Shown here piece by piece: positions 35,533-47,408 of a stretch of 64,000 nt of DNA (the stretch's first letter is position 1; the number at the start of each line of letters is the position of its first letter). Position numbers and translations under genes: made by a program. The DNA comes from Erigeron canadensis (Eukaryota > Streptophyta > Magnoliopsida > Asterales > Asteraceae). The notes under the pieces were generated by a model. It did no database searches. It saw nothing but the letters and a program-made list of their open reading frames with translations, and had not been told where the DNA came from. The stretch is from NCBI RefSeq assembly GCF_010389155.1, contig NC_057768.1, positions 7,934,501-7,998,500 of the forward strand, in the 5' to 3' direction.

Positions 35533-36790
35533 ACACTTGCTTTTTACTGTTTTAGGTCGAAGTTAAACTTCAACTTGTGCCATAAGTGTATTTGGAAATA
35601 GCTTAGGGTAGATTATGAATAAAAGTAAAAATGATACAGCTTTTAGCTGTAAAAGAAAAGAAAAAAAATTATACATTTACATACAATTTTTTACGAACAA
35701 ATTATAGACTATCAATAGAATTGTTTTGTTCTTTTTTTTACCACTTTATTTGTAAACTATTTTAAGGAGAAGTGAATATGGAGTTGTTCCTGTCTAATTA
35801 AGTTTAGATGTGAACACTTCACATTTTATTTTTTAATCATAAAATTTAAAGGGGTCTATGATTTTATTTAAAATAAAAAAATGTTAAAACATTTGAATAT
35901 AAGTGTTCTTATTTAAGTTTAGATAGAAACAATAACCCCATATTCACTTTTTAACTTTTTATATATTGTTTGTATGTTGCATGCTTTTATAGATTGGGTG
36001 ATATCATTTGTTTATTCTTTTTCTGTAACATTGACATGTCTTATAGTCTAGCTAGAAAATATACCAACAATTCAGGATACATATAATGATTTCGAAGCGT
36101 AACTTTGTATAATGAAATATCTACAACTTGTTTATCAAATAATCAGTACCATCTTCGCACGTGGATCATAAATATCGTTCCTCATTTGCTTTTGGCGAGT
36201 TTAGACCCTGCAGATATATTTTGTAAACTCCATATTTTGTAGGCGTATGTAATTATTTGTTGTTACATACTCAATTACGTTTGGGTAACTTTATGTTTGG
36301 ATTTATTTGCATAAATTCCTAGCTACTTATATATGAAAAAGTTAAAATATTATGATTATCCAAAAACGTTATATTTATTTTACTCCTATTATTATATTAC
36401 ATGAATATCTAGGATGAAACTCCTATGAAAAAAAAAAAAAAAAACCCCTTATAAATCAAGCCTCATAAATGTGAAAATTAAGACTCATACTAGGTGGATT
36501 CTTCTAAACTTTACCAATAGGTTACTAACTGCATTAGCAATAAAATGTAATTTTTGAATTTTTCCAAATCTAAAAATCAAATATAAGAATTAACCATAAA
36601 AGGACGATAATGTTGGAATAATAAACATGATTTGATTAAAGTGAAAATACTAACCAGATGATCCCGTGGAACCTGTAAGGGCATGATTGACATTAATTTT
36701 GGGTTCCTAAAACAAGATAATTTAGTAATAATGAGATGAGAATTTCGGCTGGAAGTAATGCACAAATTTACATGAGGAAAACACACGAAT
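35533..36790. other. Intergenic, no gene seen
   Basis: AT-rich. Some sequence around 35540-35720 resembles 35140-35340 (AAGAxATAAATTxTACAxxTACA), suggesting an old duplication. A poly-A run is at 36427-36444. No exon support. Confidence 0.4.
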
Positions 36791-36799
36791 TTAGTTGAG

Positions 36800-39700
36800 G
36801 GATATTGGATTTTGCTACTGCGCATGACCTGGTAATAGCAAACTCGTTCTTCCGAAAGAGGAAATCTCAGCTGATTACCTACCAGAGTGGCGGCAATGAA
36901 ACGCGGATCGACTACTTCTTGGTGCGTAAAGGAGACTTCAGGGCTTGTAAAGATTGCAAGGTCCTCTCTAAAGAGGGTTGCTACTCCCAACATAAACTGC
37001 TAATTTTGGATTTATTCTTGAGTAGACGAGCAACCAAGACAGAGAAGGTCGTAAGGCCAAGAATCCTTTGAAAAAACCTTATGGGTGAAGCAGCAGAGAC
37101 GTTTAGATCGACGACCAGCGCGAGGTTCTCATTAGAGATTCAAAACGGCGAGCATATGGATGCTGATCAGTTGTGGACACACTTGGCAAAGGGTATGAGG
37201 GAGACGGAAAAGGCGGTACTAGGGGAAACAAGAGGGACGGGTAGTAAGCGGAAAAGGGGTAGGGAATCTTGGTGGATCAGTGAAGAGGTCCAGACCAAGG
37301 TTGCGACAAAACTTAGTTGCTTTAAAGAACTTATCAAGAGCAAGCAAAACGAGACAAATGAGGACTGGTCCTTGGCTAGGCAGAGATACTACGAAGCCAA
37401 GAAAGAGGCAAAGAAGATTGTAGCTATAGCAAAAGAAAGAGCGTACGAAGAACTATATAAGAAACTAGACTCAAAGGAAGGCAAAAACGATATATTCAGA
37501 ATTGCTAAAGCAAGGGAGAGAAAACATAGGGATTTAGGAGACGTCATCTATATTAAGGATGAAAGCGGACGGAGCATTGTGAAGGTGGAAGACATTAGGA
37601 AAAGATGGGAAGAGTACTTCGCCAACCTGTTTAATAGAAGAGAGTCAGGGCGAAGTGAAGGAGGAATCGATCACGGTACTCACTCAGACATATGTCGCGA
37701 CGACGACGATACTCCGAGGATCAGCCAAGAGGAAGTAAGGCTCGCCCTAAAGAAGATGGGGAGAAACAAAGAAACAAGTCCAGACCAAATTCCTATCGAG
37801 GCATGAAGATGCTTGGGAGATGTGGGGATAAGCTTGCTGACAAGCCTTTTCAACAAGATTTGGACAAGTGCAAAAATGACAGAAGAATGGAGACTTAGCG
37901 AGGTCATACCTATATATAAGAACAAGGGGGTTGTGCAGAGTTGTAGCAACTATAGGGGCATTAAACTCCTAAGTCATACCATGAAGCTATGGGAGAGAGT
38001 GATAAAGATGAGGCTTAGAAGGGTTACAAAGGTGGCAGAGAACCAATTCGGTTTTATGTCAAGTAGGTCGACAATGGAGGCTATTCATATCACCAGAAGC
38101 CTTATGGAGAAGTATAGAGAAAGACAAAAAGCGCTACACTGTGCCTTCCTAGATTTGGAAAAGGCATACGATAGTGTACCACGACAGCTGATTTGGAGGA
38201 CGCTACAAGCGAAAGGGGTTACCGGGAGATACATTAGGGTTATTAGGGATATGTACGATAGGGCGAGGACCGGTGTTCGAACCCCTGTGGGGGACACGGA
38301 ACTTTTCTTGGTAGATATGGGCCTACACCAGGGTTCGGCGCTTAGCCCATACCTTTTCACGTTGATCCTAGACGAACTGTCCAGGGGCCTACAGGAGGAA
38401 CTACCGTGGTGTATGATTTTTGCTGATGACATTGCGCTGATAATGAGATCGACGGAGGAACTAAACCAGAGGCTAGAGAAATGGAGAGAAGCTCTTGAAG
38501 ACCATGGTTTGTGCGTGAGCCGAGAGAAGACAAAATACCTTAGATGTGACTTCGATAACCAGGAGATAAGACAAAATGGGAATGAGGTTATTAGCATTGG
38601 GGGCCGCATATTGCGTCCGAAGGAGTCTTTTAGATACTTGGGATCAGTGATACACAAATCGGGTGGGATAGAAGAAGACGTGACACATCGAATCCAAGCC
38701 GGATGGATGAAGTGGAGAGCAGCTACGGGAGTCATGTGCGAAGAGAGGAGCCCGCTAAAGCTGAAAGGGAAGTTCTATAGAGTGGCTATTAGAACGGCTA
38801 TGCTATACGGGTTAGAATGTTGGGCGATGACGAAAGCCCAAGCGGCTCGAGTAGAGGTGGCTGAAATGAGGATGTTAAGGTGGACTTGCGGGAAGACCTT
38901 AGTAGACAGGATCCCGACGGGAGTTTTTAGAGCATAACTTGAAGTAGAGACCATCATTAACAAGCTAAGGGAAGAGCGCTTGAGATGGTTTGGCCATGTT
39001 AGGATAAAGGATGAAACTGCACCACTAAGGAGAGCGGGGTCTATTCACGTGGATGGCATACGAAGAAGGGGACGACCAAAGATGAGGTGGGAGGATCGAT
39101 TAGCGAAGGATCTAATTGAACTTGGCCTGTTGGAGGATTGGCCTGTTGGAGGACATGACGTCGGATAGGACGGCATGGAGAACTAGGATTAGAGTAGAAT
39201 AGTAAGTTAGGGTAGGACTTTTGGGTGAGCTAGATAGTCTTCTTTTCCCATATTGCCTTGCCAAAGGAGGTTTGTGAGGGTTTAGCCTAGAGAAGTGGCT
39301 TAGCTACGCTACAGAGGACTTTGACGTGACAAGAAGAGTGGTAGGTAGATGGAGGTGGAAGTACGGAATTCCGAATGCGTTAGAGGAGCTTCCAGGTAGA
39401 GGTAGTGGAATTCGAGGGTAAGGCATATGGGTTTTAGATTAAGTAGACTTTTTATTTAGACTTTGGTTCTTTGTGACCTTTCGTAGGGGTTTTTGGCCTT
39501 GAGTCTCGAGAGGTCTAAACCGAGGGGGGAGGTTACTCTTGTGTTTGTTTCCCCCAAAGATGACTGTCGGAGGACATGACCAATGAGAGTTTATCTAGAG
39601 GACTAGGGGTTTAGGACTAGTTTATTGGTTTAGAAGAGCAGGTGAGAGGATTAGGATTAGGATAGCTAGGTGGCCTAAGGTCCTTTTTTTCATAGGTTGT

Positions 39701-40149
39701 TTATAAGTAGTTACTGTCTTGCCTCAATCGGGATCTTTTCAGGTTTTGTCATTTCTTATTTATTTGTATGTTTGTCTTGTTGTTTCCCACTACTTGTTCG
39801 AGTTACGTATTAGTTTGCTACTTTTATGTTGTTTAATATGCCCAATATGGTTGCTTTCGTATTTGTATTTGTATTGTCAAACATGTTTCTAAGATATCGG
39901 TAGGGTGCATGAGTGATAAACGTTCGACCCGTATAGTAGACGGACCCAGCAGACAGGTATTTCTTCTTTTCAGATTCTCGGCAGACAGATATGATTTTCT
40001 AAACATTTCTCATTTTCCGTCTTGCACTCCTTTGTGGCCAGAGGTCCCTATGGAAGCAGTCTCTCTACCTTTGTGTAGAGGTAAGACTGTCTACAGCTTA
40101 CCTCCCCCATACCCCGCGCAGGGATTGGGTCCTATTGTTGTTGTTGTTG
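36800..40149 (+). mobile_element. RTE-clade LINE, 5'-truncated, 3.35 kb
   Basis: The element starts inside the endonuclease domain and ends with a (TTG)n tail at 40134-40149. The flanking 9-bp repeats TTAGTTGAG (36791-36799 and 40150-40158) are consistent with a target duplication. The 3' untranslated region (39203-40149) contains the CTCTACCTTTGTGTAGAGGT, TAAGACTGTCTACAG and ACCTCCCCCATACCCC blocks that recur in the SINEs and at 1467-1703. Autonomous RTE elements encode one endonuclease/reverse transcriptase polyprotein; see the separate ORF entry. Confidence 0.88.
36805..39202 (+). pseudogene. RTE LINE endonuclease/reverse transcriptase ORF, broken
   Basis: One frame runs from DFATAHDLVIANSFFRKR (endonuclease; IDYFLVRKGD, then SQHKLLILD with the catalytic-type His) through a coiled linker to the reverse transcriptase. 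Motifs include CAFLDLEKAYDSVPR (motif A), HQGSALSPYLF (B), IFADDIALI (C, Asp-Asp at 38425-38430) and FRYLGSVIHKSGG. The C-terminus LREERLRWFGHVRI follows. Three in-frame stops interrupt it: TGA 37069-37071, TGA 37804-37806 and TAA 38935-38937. A 16-bp tandem duplication (39122-39137 / 39138-39153) shifts the last ~16 codons. No other frameshift occurs in 2.3 kb, so the element is young in decay terms. The N-terminal half of the endonuclease is missing. Confidence 0.88.
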
Positions 40150-40158
40150 TTAGTTGAG

Positions 40159-41189
40159 AGTTTAGTATGTGATTAACCTTAAATTAGAGTTAATGACACC
40201 CTATTTATAATGAGATTATTTACAAATTCAACTCCTTTGGTGTTTAATGTATGCATTGTTAGTCCTCTTAGTTCAATCACCTAATGGAAAACCCTATAAT
40301 ATTTCTTTAAGAATAAATGAATCCATCATATATACTAGATATAGGGATTTCAGTTATCGTCAATTATCATATTAGGAATGATAAACGATTAGTGACGGTT
40401 ACACTAACGTGGTTTCAAGAGTTGAGACATGTAAAGAGTTTCTACGATTGATAAAATCCAAAAGTTAGTGTTTTATCTTGGATTTTCTTATACTTGGTTT
40501 CTAGATTTGATAATTCATGTAAAACTTGTTACCCGAATAAAACTTCATCAGAGCTAGTATTGGATGCCATTGATATTTCTTCATGTTTTACATCAAATAC
40601 TTAAGACAGTTGTTTTTTTCCCCTGCCAATTTTTGACACTATTAAATCATACTGTAATACCTTTACTGTATAATGAAAACAGAATAAGCCAATAACTACT
40701 ATCCAAACCAACTTATAAAACCCAGAATTAAGCTGGCCATGTGCAAGCTTACCAACTAATCATAATTAGCATATTCTAATCAGAATGGCACGTGCGTGAA
40801 AACATTTGAGGAATCAAACAAGTACTCAACCGGCACAAAAAAATTTCTTATTCCAATTCTTATTATAGTTAGATTAGATTCGATGTACAACATACGCTAG
40901 TCAAATCAAATATTTTTATTGGTCGGCCTAGGACAGCCAATTTTATAAGTATCTTGCTGTTAAAAAATTAAAGTTCAAAAAAGTTTTAAGTATCTTGACT
41001 TGGACCATGTCGTTGTTTAACTTCTACTTAAAGCACATGCAATTATCCGAAGATCGATAATGTTAGATCATTATAAAAAGGGTATTTAATTAAGTAATGT
41101 AAAGAAAGTGTTAAAATCTGATCTAAACAAAAGTTTTAGACAGTTTTGGAATGTCTGGCCATTTAAGTCATTTGAAATATCAGTATGTA
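40159..41189. other. Intergenic, no gene seen
   Basis: No repeat ends or exons that I can support. This region separates the RTE element from the 3' end of the DUF726 gene. Confidence 0.4.
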
Positions 41190-41400
41190 AATAAAGCTAG
41201 TTCAACTGGCAGATGTATCCCTGGTTTTTCATATAGGTCTTGGGTTCGACTTTTAGAAGTGACAAGTCTGTAGGGTTTTTCCTTGATTCACCTGTAACGG
41301 CTTATGGTCTACATCTCGTAGTTTAGAGTACGTGCAGGGCTGATCACCATTATACAGTGAGGTGTTCTCTGATGTCGAATACCGACTATCTGTTTAAAAA
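41190..41400 (+). mobile_element. tRNA-derived SINE, second family
   Basis: TAGTTCAACTGG (41198-41209) fits the Pol III A box exactly and GGTTCGACTT (41243-41252) is a near-exact B box at tRNA-like spacing. The body TGACAAGTCTGTAGGGTTTT then TCCTTGATTCACCTGTAACG is shared with 45525-45690. It ends near GTTTAAAAAAAAATC. This differs from the SINE at 44495, which has the RTE-like tail. Confidence 0.65.
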
Positions 41401-41789
41401 AAAATCACATATCAATACTAAAATGTTCGGAAATTTGACTTCATGAGTTAATGGAAAGGACATTTAACCTATTTAAGGGCCAAAAACGAACTTATCAGAT
41501 GATGTCTTATATAATAAGAATTTTACTACTCGACTATACTAAAGTTTACACAACTTTTTGGCTTATTGTTATACAACTTACTCAAAAGTAAAAAGAAGAT
41601 GCTAGCTACAAAATAAACTTAAACCTCTTTCTGGTTCAAAAACGGACTTATATAAATGTAGATATACAAAAACGGGGCCTTGAAACTCAGGGGCCTGAAG
41701 CCCTAGCTCTAACAAATTGGTCTTGAACACTCCTCCTTAATGGTATGGTAATTATACTATTAGTGTTATTCTACTTGTGACCTCCTAGG

Positions 41790-44700
41790 TCAATCCTTGG
41801 TATAACCAATTTTGAAAACAGGATAATAAGATTCAAGATCAAGACGATCTAGTATCTCCCGGGAACCCCATAAATAAGAAGAATGGCCCTCTATGAGTTC
41901 TGTAAGATCAACCTGCAGTGTGCAGCAACAACAAATAATTAAACATTGTTAATCTGTTGATTGAAACTTTAATGTGCAAAAGAGTACTTATTAAATACAA
42001 ATCTTACATTCTCGATTCCAGGAACATCAACTGGTTGAATTCCAGCTAATCCTTGACTAAGGAGGCTGTTTTAGAAAGGACATAGAATTAATTCAGAAGA
42101 TTACGACATACTGAAAATGGAATGCATGTAAGACTGGTGATTCTATATAACGTGTACCTGGCACGAAAGGCTACTCCAAGCATCCAATCATTTTCAGAAT
42201 AAGCATTTATCAATCTTCCTGAAACAACCTGGAAAAATAGAATGATCACGTCAAGAAATTAATGAATTGTAATACACGGATAATTATAAGTACAAAAGAT
42301 GTTATACTATACCCTTCTAGCAGCGTCCCAATTTTCATCTTTTATAGATACTGGCGCTCCAAGAAGAACGACTCTTTCAACAATTCCAACTGAAAATGGA
42401 AATAAATATGCAGATTAAGATTCCTCAGTAGACCTTGACACTTGAAAATCATGGATGCCTTTTAACGGATTATAATTACCATGACCAGTTTCTGCCAAAT
42501 TCTCAAGACACTTAAAAATCACCCGTGCCCCAAGTGAGAAACCTACTAGTGTCACGGGCCTGAAAAGTTATAAGCACCAAATGATCAACTATTAAGTTAC
42601 TCCCCTCCTGAAAGTTTTGGGAGGGTAAATAACAATATTTAACTTTACCTGTTACCTTGCAATCCATTCACTAACACTTCAGCAAGCAACTTTCCAGTTT
42701 TGTCAGATCTGGCGGACAAACAAAACTCAGCATGGCGATCCACATGAAACTCAACGAAGAATATCTAACCTTTTTTATTCTGTAAGAGGGCTAAAAACTA
42801 AAATGAAATACCTATCCAAGGCAATAGACCATTTGCTATCGATGATATCAGTCAGAGCAAGTAATGCGGCAGGCAAAGCTAAAGCAGTTAGAAGAGAGCT
42901 TAGTACTGTCATCATAGCACCTTGTTTCATCAACTCCATTGCTATTCCTGCGTCATTGACCAGAAGAATATAATCGCATAATTTCATAACTAAACGTATT
43001 GGAAAATGACAAGGTTAAAGTTGTTACTTGATGTAAGCCAGTCCTCAATTGCAGTGCTTATGGCAATCAAATGCTTGGATTCCCACTGTAACGCATACCT
43101 AAAAAAATTGACTACAAACTATCACTTTTTAGTCTTTTTGATATCCTTCATTATCTCGACCCGTATATACCTTTCCATGTTATTGTTCTGTCCCTCCCAA
43201 GGCCTAAAGAAATCTTCTTCTTGAAAGACAAACCCTGAAACCAGAATTTCCACTGCCAGCCTCTAGAGACAGAGAGTTAAATAACAAATTTGTCTTTAAA
43301 ACATTGTAGCAGTAAGTGAAAACTAAAATTAGACTCACGCCGTTATTGTGGTTTTCCCCTATCACTTTGAACTCAAATTCTTCCACACTACCAGTCCTTC
43401 TAGCCATCTTAGCCCCTGAAAGTCCAGCGCCTGCAGCTGGTTTACTCAACGTATTAGTCCTTACTCAATCATGTTTATCATATATTGAATCAAGTATCCT
43501 TTTATCACCTCCAAACGATGCAGCGACCGCAACAGAACCTGCAATGCTTCCAGTAGCACTTGCAACAGCAGCAAAGCCACCAGCTCCAACCACTGGCACA
43601 ACGGTACCTAGTGTAGGAGCTAAAGCGCTAACTCCTGATGCAATTGCCGGAGCAGCTAAACCTGTTGACAACATGAGAAAATTGTGTTTGGTGTTTGTTC
43701 TTTTACACGAAAAATATATAAAATGCATAGTTCTATGATTTAATTAATAAGAATCATACCGCCAGTAATTGCCATTAACGTTCCACCAGTCACAGCTGCT
43801 GCTCCAATTAGACCTCCACGCTTCCACTTCTCCCACGAGTCGTCACGCTCATTTACTTTTCCTTCTTCTTGTTCCAAAACCACCATTGCAGAACAAGAAA
43901 GAACCACCTCAATCGCTTCCTGGAATATCAAAATCTTAATCTGTGTTGGAATGCTGAAATCAAATATAAAACATCAACAACAAAAAAAAAAACAAAACAA
44001 ACCATTTTTATCCACATAACATCAAACCATGTTGCAAGCAACCTCAAAGCAGCACGATGATGAGCATCATACCCTTTTTGTCGTTGTTCAGATTTCTTGT
44101 CATCTTCAGGTGTATCTGACAAACAAGCTGAAAGAAGCTCATATAAGACTGCCACTTTCCTTCGGTTACCAATCAAACTGGCCTCTTCAAATATTGTTTC
44201 TTCAACTTCCTTAGTGTAAGAAGTAGGGACTTTCTGTTCCTTTGTTTCAGCTATTGATTCACTAACAGAGAACTTTTCACGCCATTCTTGTGCGTATGCA
44301 CGCTGTTTTTTCTTTTTCTGTTCAGAACTTTCTTCTGATGTTTCTATGCTTGATACCGTTGTGTCTACTGCTTTTGACAATGCAAGTTCTTGCTCTTCCA
44401 CTTCTTTAGGACCATCACTTTCTTCTGCTAGTACTTTCAATAGCTGTCAAAAACTAATAATATCAACCACATTTTATACTTGTTATATATATAGATGGTT
44501 GGATCAGTGGTAAACACCCTTGCCTCTGGAGACAGAGGTCATGGGTTCGATCCTCATCCCATGCAAAGGTTGGAGGGCCTTTTCTACCATTTAGGTAGAA
44601 ACTGGAAGCAGCCTCTCTACTTTGGTAGAGGTAAGGTCTGCCTACATCTTAACCTCCCCCATACACCGTCGAGGTATTGGGGCTCAAAACCCGTGGAAGG

Positions 44701-45200
44701 CGGCACTGAGGAGTTACTTACTTACTTTTTTTACAGTATTTTGCTACACTTACCAAAAAGATTAATGAAAAACCTGCTTGTTAATTAAGACTAAATAATA
44801 TAAAAGTGTGAAGTAACATACTGGTCTGACATTACTCTTCCAATGAGAACTTGTAGCAGCTGTTTCAAGATCAGGCCATGATGCACTGTCGATACCTAGG
44901 CACCTGTACGTAATTGGAAAAAGAGAAAAAAAAAATTTAAAAAATGCATAAGATGAAAGAAATCGACCACACACAAAATGATAAATTATAAATACCTGAA
45001 GACAGGGCGGAGAAGACCGGAAGATTCATGAACCCAAAGACGACGATCATTCGAGAAAGCATCGGCACCGATGGATGACGACGTCGTACTAGTACCCAAC
45101 AACGGACGAGTTTGATGGTCTGTACCTGGTTTAGTGCTATTGCAAACAACCCTCCAGCTGCCCTTTTTGTTCTTTCTATCAAGGTTGTCGTGGAAGACAT
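41790..45200 (-). CDS. DUF726 / TMCO4-like alpha/beta-hydrolase membrane protein, exon-1 frameshift
   Basis: Fifteen exons (- strand): 45200-44996, 44903-44822, 44443-44003, 43919-43760, 43661-43509, 43436-43339, 43262-43171, 43098-43028, 42947-42812, 42708-42649, 42559-42480, 42389-42313, 42228-42158, 42065-42008, 41912-41790, about 635 codons. All introns are GT-AG and every junction from exon 2 on keeps frame. The N-terminal part is an acidic, Lys-rich coil (exon 3). Exons 4-6 hold a Gly/Ala-rich membrane segment (GGLIGAAAVTGGTLMAITGG through GSVAVAASFGAAGAGLSG). Exons 9-15 form the hydrolase-like domain with GFSLG (42529-42543), the nucleophile-elbow pattern, and ENDWMLGVAFRASL. The family function is unknown; human TMCO4 is the namesake. 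Exon 1 opens MSSTTTLIERTKRAAGGLFA then IALNQ, but the expected continuation (HQTRPLLGTSTTSSS to LWVHESSGLLRPVF) lies in another frame: one base seems missing near 45120-45128. Either this allele is null or the base is a sequencing error. Confidence 0.85.
44490..44740 (+). mobile_element. tRNA-derived SINE in intron 2 of the DUF726 gene
   Basis: A box TGGATCAGTGG (44500-44510) and B box GGTTCGATCC (44544-44553) are intact. The 3' half, GCAGCCTCTCTACTTTGG, TAGAGGTAAGGTCTGCCTAC and AACCTCCCCCATACACC, matches the RTE LINE 3' end. It lies antisense to the host gene within the intron 44821-44444. Its ~190-bp body matches 17451-17670. The target duplication is unclear. Confidence 0.75.
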
Positions 45201-45524
45201 GGATCTCTTATTTATTTCGAATATATAATATTGGAAAGCTTTGGATCATTAATAATAATTCATGCATACGCATCTCATAATTTCTTACTACCTTCTCCAT
45301 TGATCCCCGAAAATACATTAAAGTTTGAAAACTATCAATTTTATAAAAGCAATCACGTTTTCATTGTAATCATGATTCAACTATAATGATAACTACTATA
45401 ATTATAATATTAGGCTTTCAATAAACTTAATTACAAATAATCTTCCACTAATTATAGCAAAATAAATCTTCTTTCAGCTTTTATCTTAGTAAAAGGTAAC
45501 ATTGTAGGAAAATATGTTTTTACT

Positions 45525-45690
45525 GGCTTAATGGCGGATGTATATTTGGTTTTCCACCAAGGAGTTCGTTTCTGGCTAGAGTGACAAGCTTGTGAATTTT
45601 TCCTTGAACACCAGTTATAGCTCTTGAACTCTAGCAGGCTGGAGCGTTATGCTGGGTTGGTCCATTATATGGTTCGGTCTTCCTTGAAAG
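45525..45690 (+). mobile_element. Degenerate SINE, family of 41190-41400
   Basis: Contains AGAGTGACAAGCTTGTGAAT, TTTTCCTTGAACACCAGTTA and TTCGTTTCTGG, parallel to AGTGACAAGTCTGTAGG, TTTTCCTTGATTCACCTG and GGTTCGACTTTT of the better copy. The Pol III boxes are worn. Confidence 0.45.
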
Positions 45691-45749
45691 TACTCGACAA
45701 ATTGTTAAAAATAAAAAATTGATTATATATATATATATATATATATACA

Positions 45750-46158
45750 TATCAATACTCCATATATAAACAAACTACCCGTCTATCCATCTCCAAATTA
45801 AACACTCTACCTTTAAATTCCCTATTTTTACCCTTTTAATTTACACTACCACCAAACACTTTAATCCTGAAATATCAAAAATACCCTTAAGAAAACCTTA
45901 CGCCCAATTTGTCTCCCTTTCCCCCTCAAGCTGCTCACATATTATACCAAAAAACACACTCATACAACAAAAGACACATACATTCCCCCAAAACCACCTC
46001 CCTCTAAAACACATATAGCCATCGCCCCCCAAAACCGTCGTCGTCTCTGCCGTCTAAAACACACATAGCCATAGGTACGGTGATCCGATAATCGCGCGAG
46101 TACCGCTAATTAACAAGCTTTTTTTTCCTATGCCTCGCCGCATTACGCAGGTACAAAA

Positions 46159-46165
<7 letters not shown>
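45750..46165 (+). mobile_element. Helitron-like element, CTAA terminus
   Basis: ACTCCATATATAAACAAACT near the left. At the right CCTCGCCGCATTACGCAGGT then ACAAAACTAA|T, a short GC hairpin followed by CTAA and T, matching the CTRR rule. No coding; bounded by (TA)n on both sides. Confidence 0.45.
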
Positions 46166-46192
<27 letters not shown>

Positions 46193-46427
46193 AACATTAA
46201 ATAAAGGAAAGAGTTAATTGCACAAATCATCTATGTTTTTTTAAAGGTATTACTTTCTTATCACTAAATAATATATAGCGATGTGTATTAAGTTAATTAA
46301 AAAAAGAATAAAAAAAAATGAAAAAATAAAAAAATATTAAAAAAAACAAGCTAAAAAAAACGGACCTTCTCTCCCTTCTCTCATTAAGAACTTTCTCTCT
46401 GGATCTCTACCTTTTATATATATATAT

Positions 46428-46746
46428 AGGGGAAAGATAATTTGAGACCAACTAAAGAAAGTCCAAAAAAGGACCATTGATTTTCGTAACTTACACACCA
46501 CCATCATCATCTACTACGATATACAAGACTTTTTGTAAAAACACTAAGACTTTCTGGCGACGGGCCCACAGAAAAATCATGTGTAAGTTAACTTACACAT
46601 GATTTTCTGGTGGGCCCGTCGCCAGAAAGTCTTAATGTTTTTACAAAAAAGTCTTGTATATCGTAGTAGATGATGATGGTGTACAAAAATCAATGGTCCT
46701 AGTTGGTCCTAAAATAAGAAGTGGTCTCAAAATATTTCACCCCTAT
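46428..46746. mobile_element. Near-perfect hairpin MITE, 318 bp
   Basis: Ends AGGGGAAAGATAATTTGAGA and TCTCAAAATATTTCACCCCT. The arms are nearly identical from ATCATCATCTACTACGATAT through AGACTTTCTGGCGACGGGCC to the centre GTGTAAGTTAACTTACAC (about 46581-46598). It is embedded in TATATATA. The low number of arm differences implies a young insertion. Confidence 0.8.
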
Positions 46747-46847
46747 ATATATATAACGATGTTTTTATTTTTAACAAATGATAAAAACAGTCCACAATAT
46801 AGATACGAATCATAATAATCTACAAATATACGAATTTCACACTTTTA

Positions 46848-47298
46848 TCTAATACTATTTTATAAACTATTTTGCTCTTTTTTTAAATCTCAATTAAGTA
46901 ATTGAACTACCTAAATTACTTATCTTCTTTATTAACTAATTTAAACATCTCTACCTAATATATATATAATACCATTAAATCTCAACCATTCATTTATCTC
47001 TCTATGCTTAAGTATCAACCAATCTTTTTTTTCTTTCTCTCCTCCATTAATCATTTATTCTATCAATTTATTCAAAATCTTTTATCTCAAAAACCGTACA
47101 TCGATAAATTATAAAAATTATATGGGTGTTCTTAAAATTTTATGTTCTTTCATTAGAGATGTCATTCGATATACTTTCGTTGAATTTTTAAATCCGAGTA
47201 TGGAGCCCGTACGGTTAAGGCATTTTGCTATCATACGCTATGACTTGACCTATCATCCCCACCATCTCACCATCGCAACGCGCGGACTCTATCTCTCG
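46848..47298 (+). mobile_element. Helitron-like repeat, family copy E
   Basis: Begins TCTAATACTATTTTATAAAC and ends CATCTCACCATCGCAACGCG then CGGACTCTATCTCTCG|T. The core lies at 47085-47195. Copy F follows 111 bp downstream in the same orientation. Confidence 0.6.
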
Positions 47299-47408
47299 TG
47301 TCTATAAATTTACATAGATTTATTGATACAATGATACAAAATCTCATTTTTTTATTCTTATTTTTTATTTTTTCTGAACATTCAAAGGCTTTTATTGCTA
47401 TATCTATA

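Noticed and set aside
38085..38735. 216-aa open frame on the - strand
   Set aside because: Antisense shadow of the RTE reverse transcriptase; no independent domain.
44495..44575. tRNA gene suggested by intact A and B boxes
   Set aside because: No cloverleaf or acceptor stem can be closed, and the sequence continues into an RTE-like tail; a SINE explains it.
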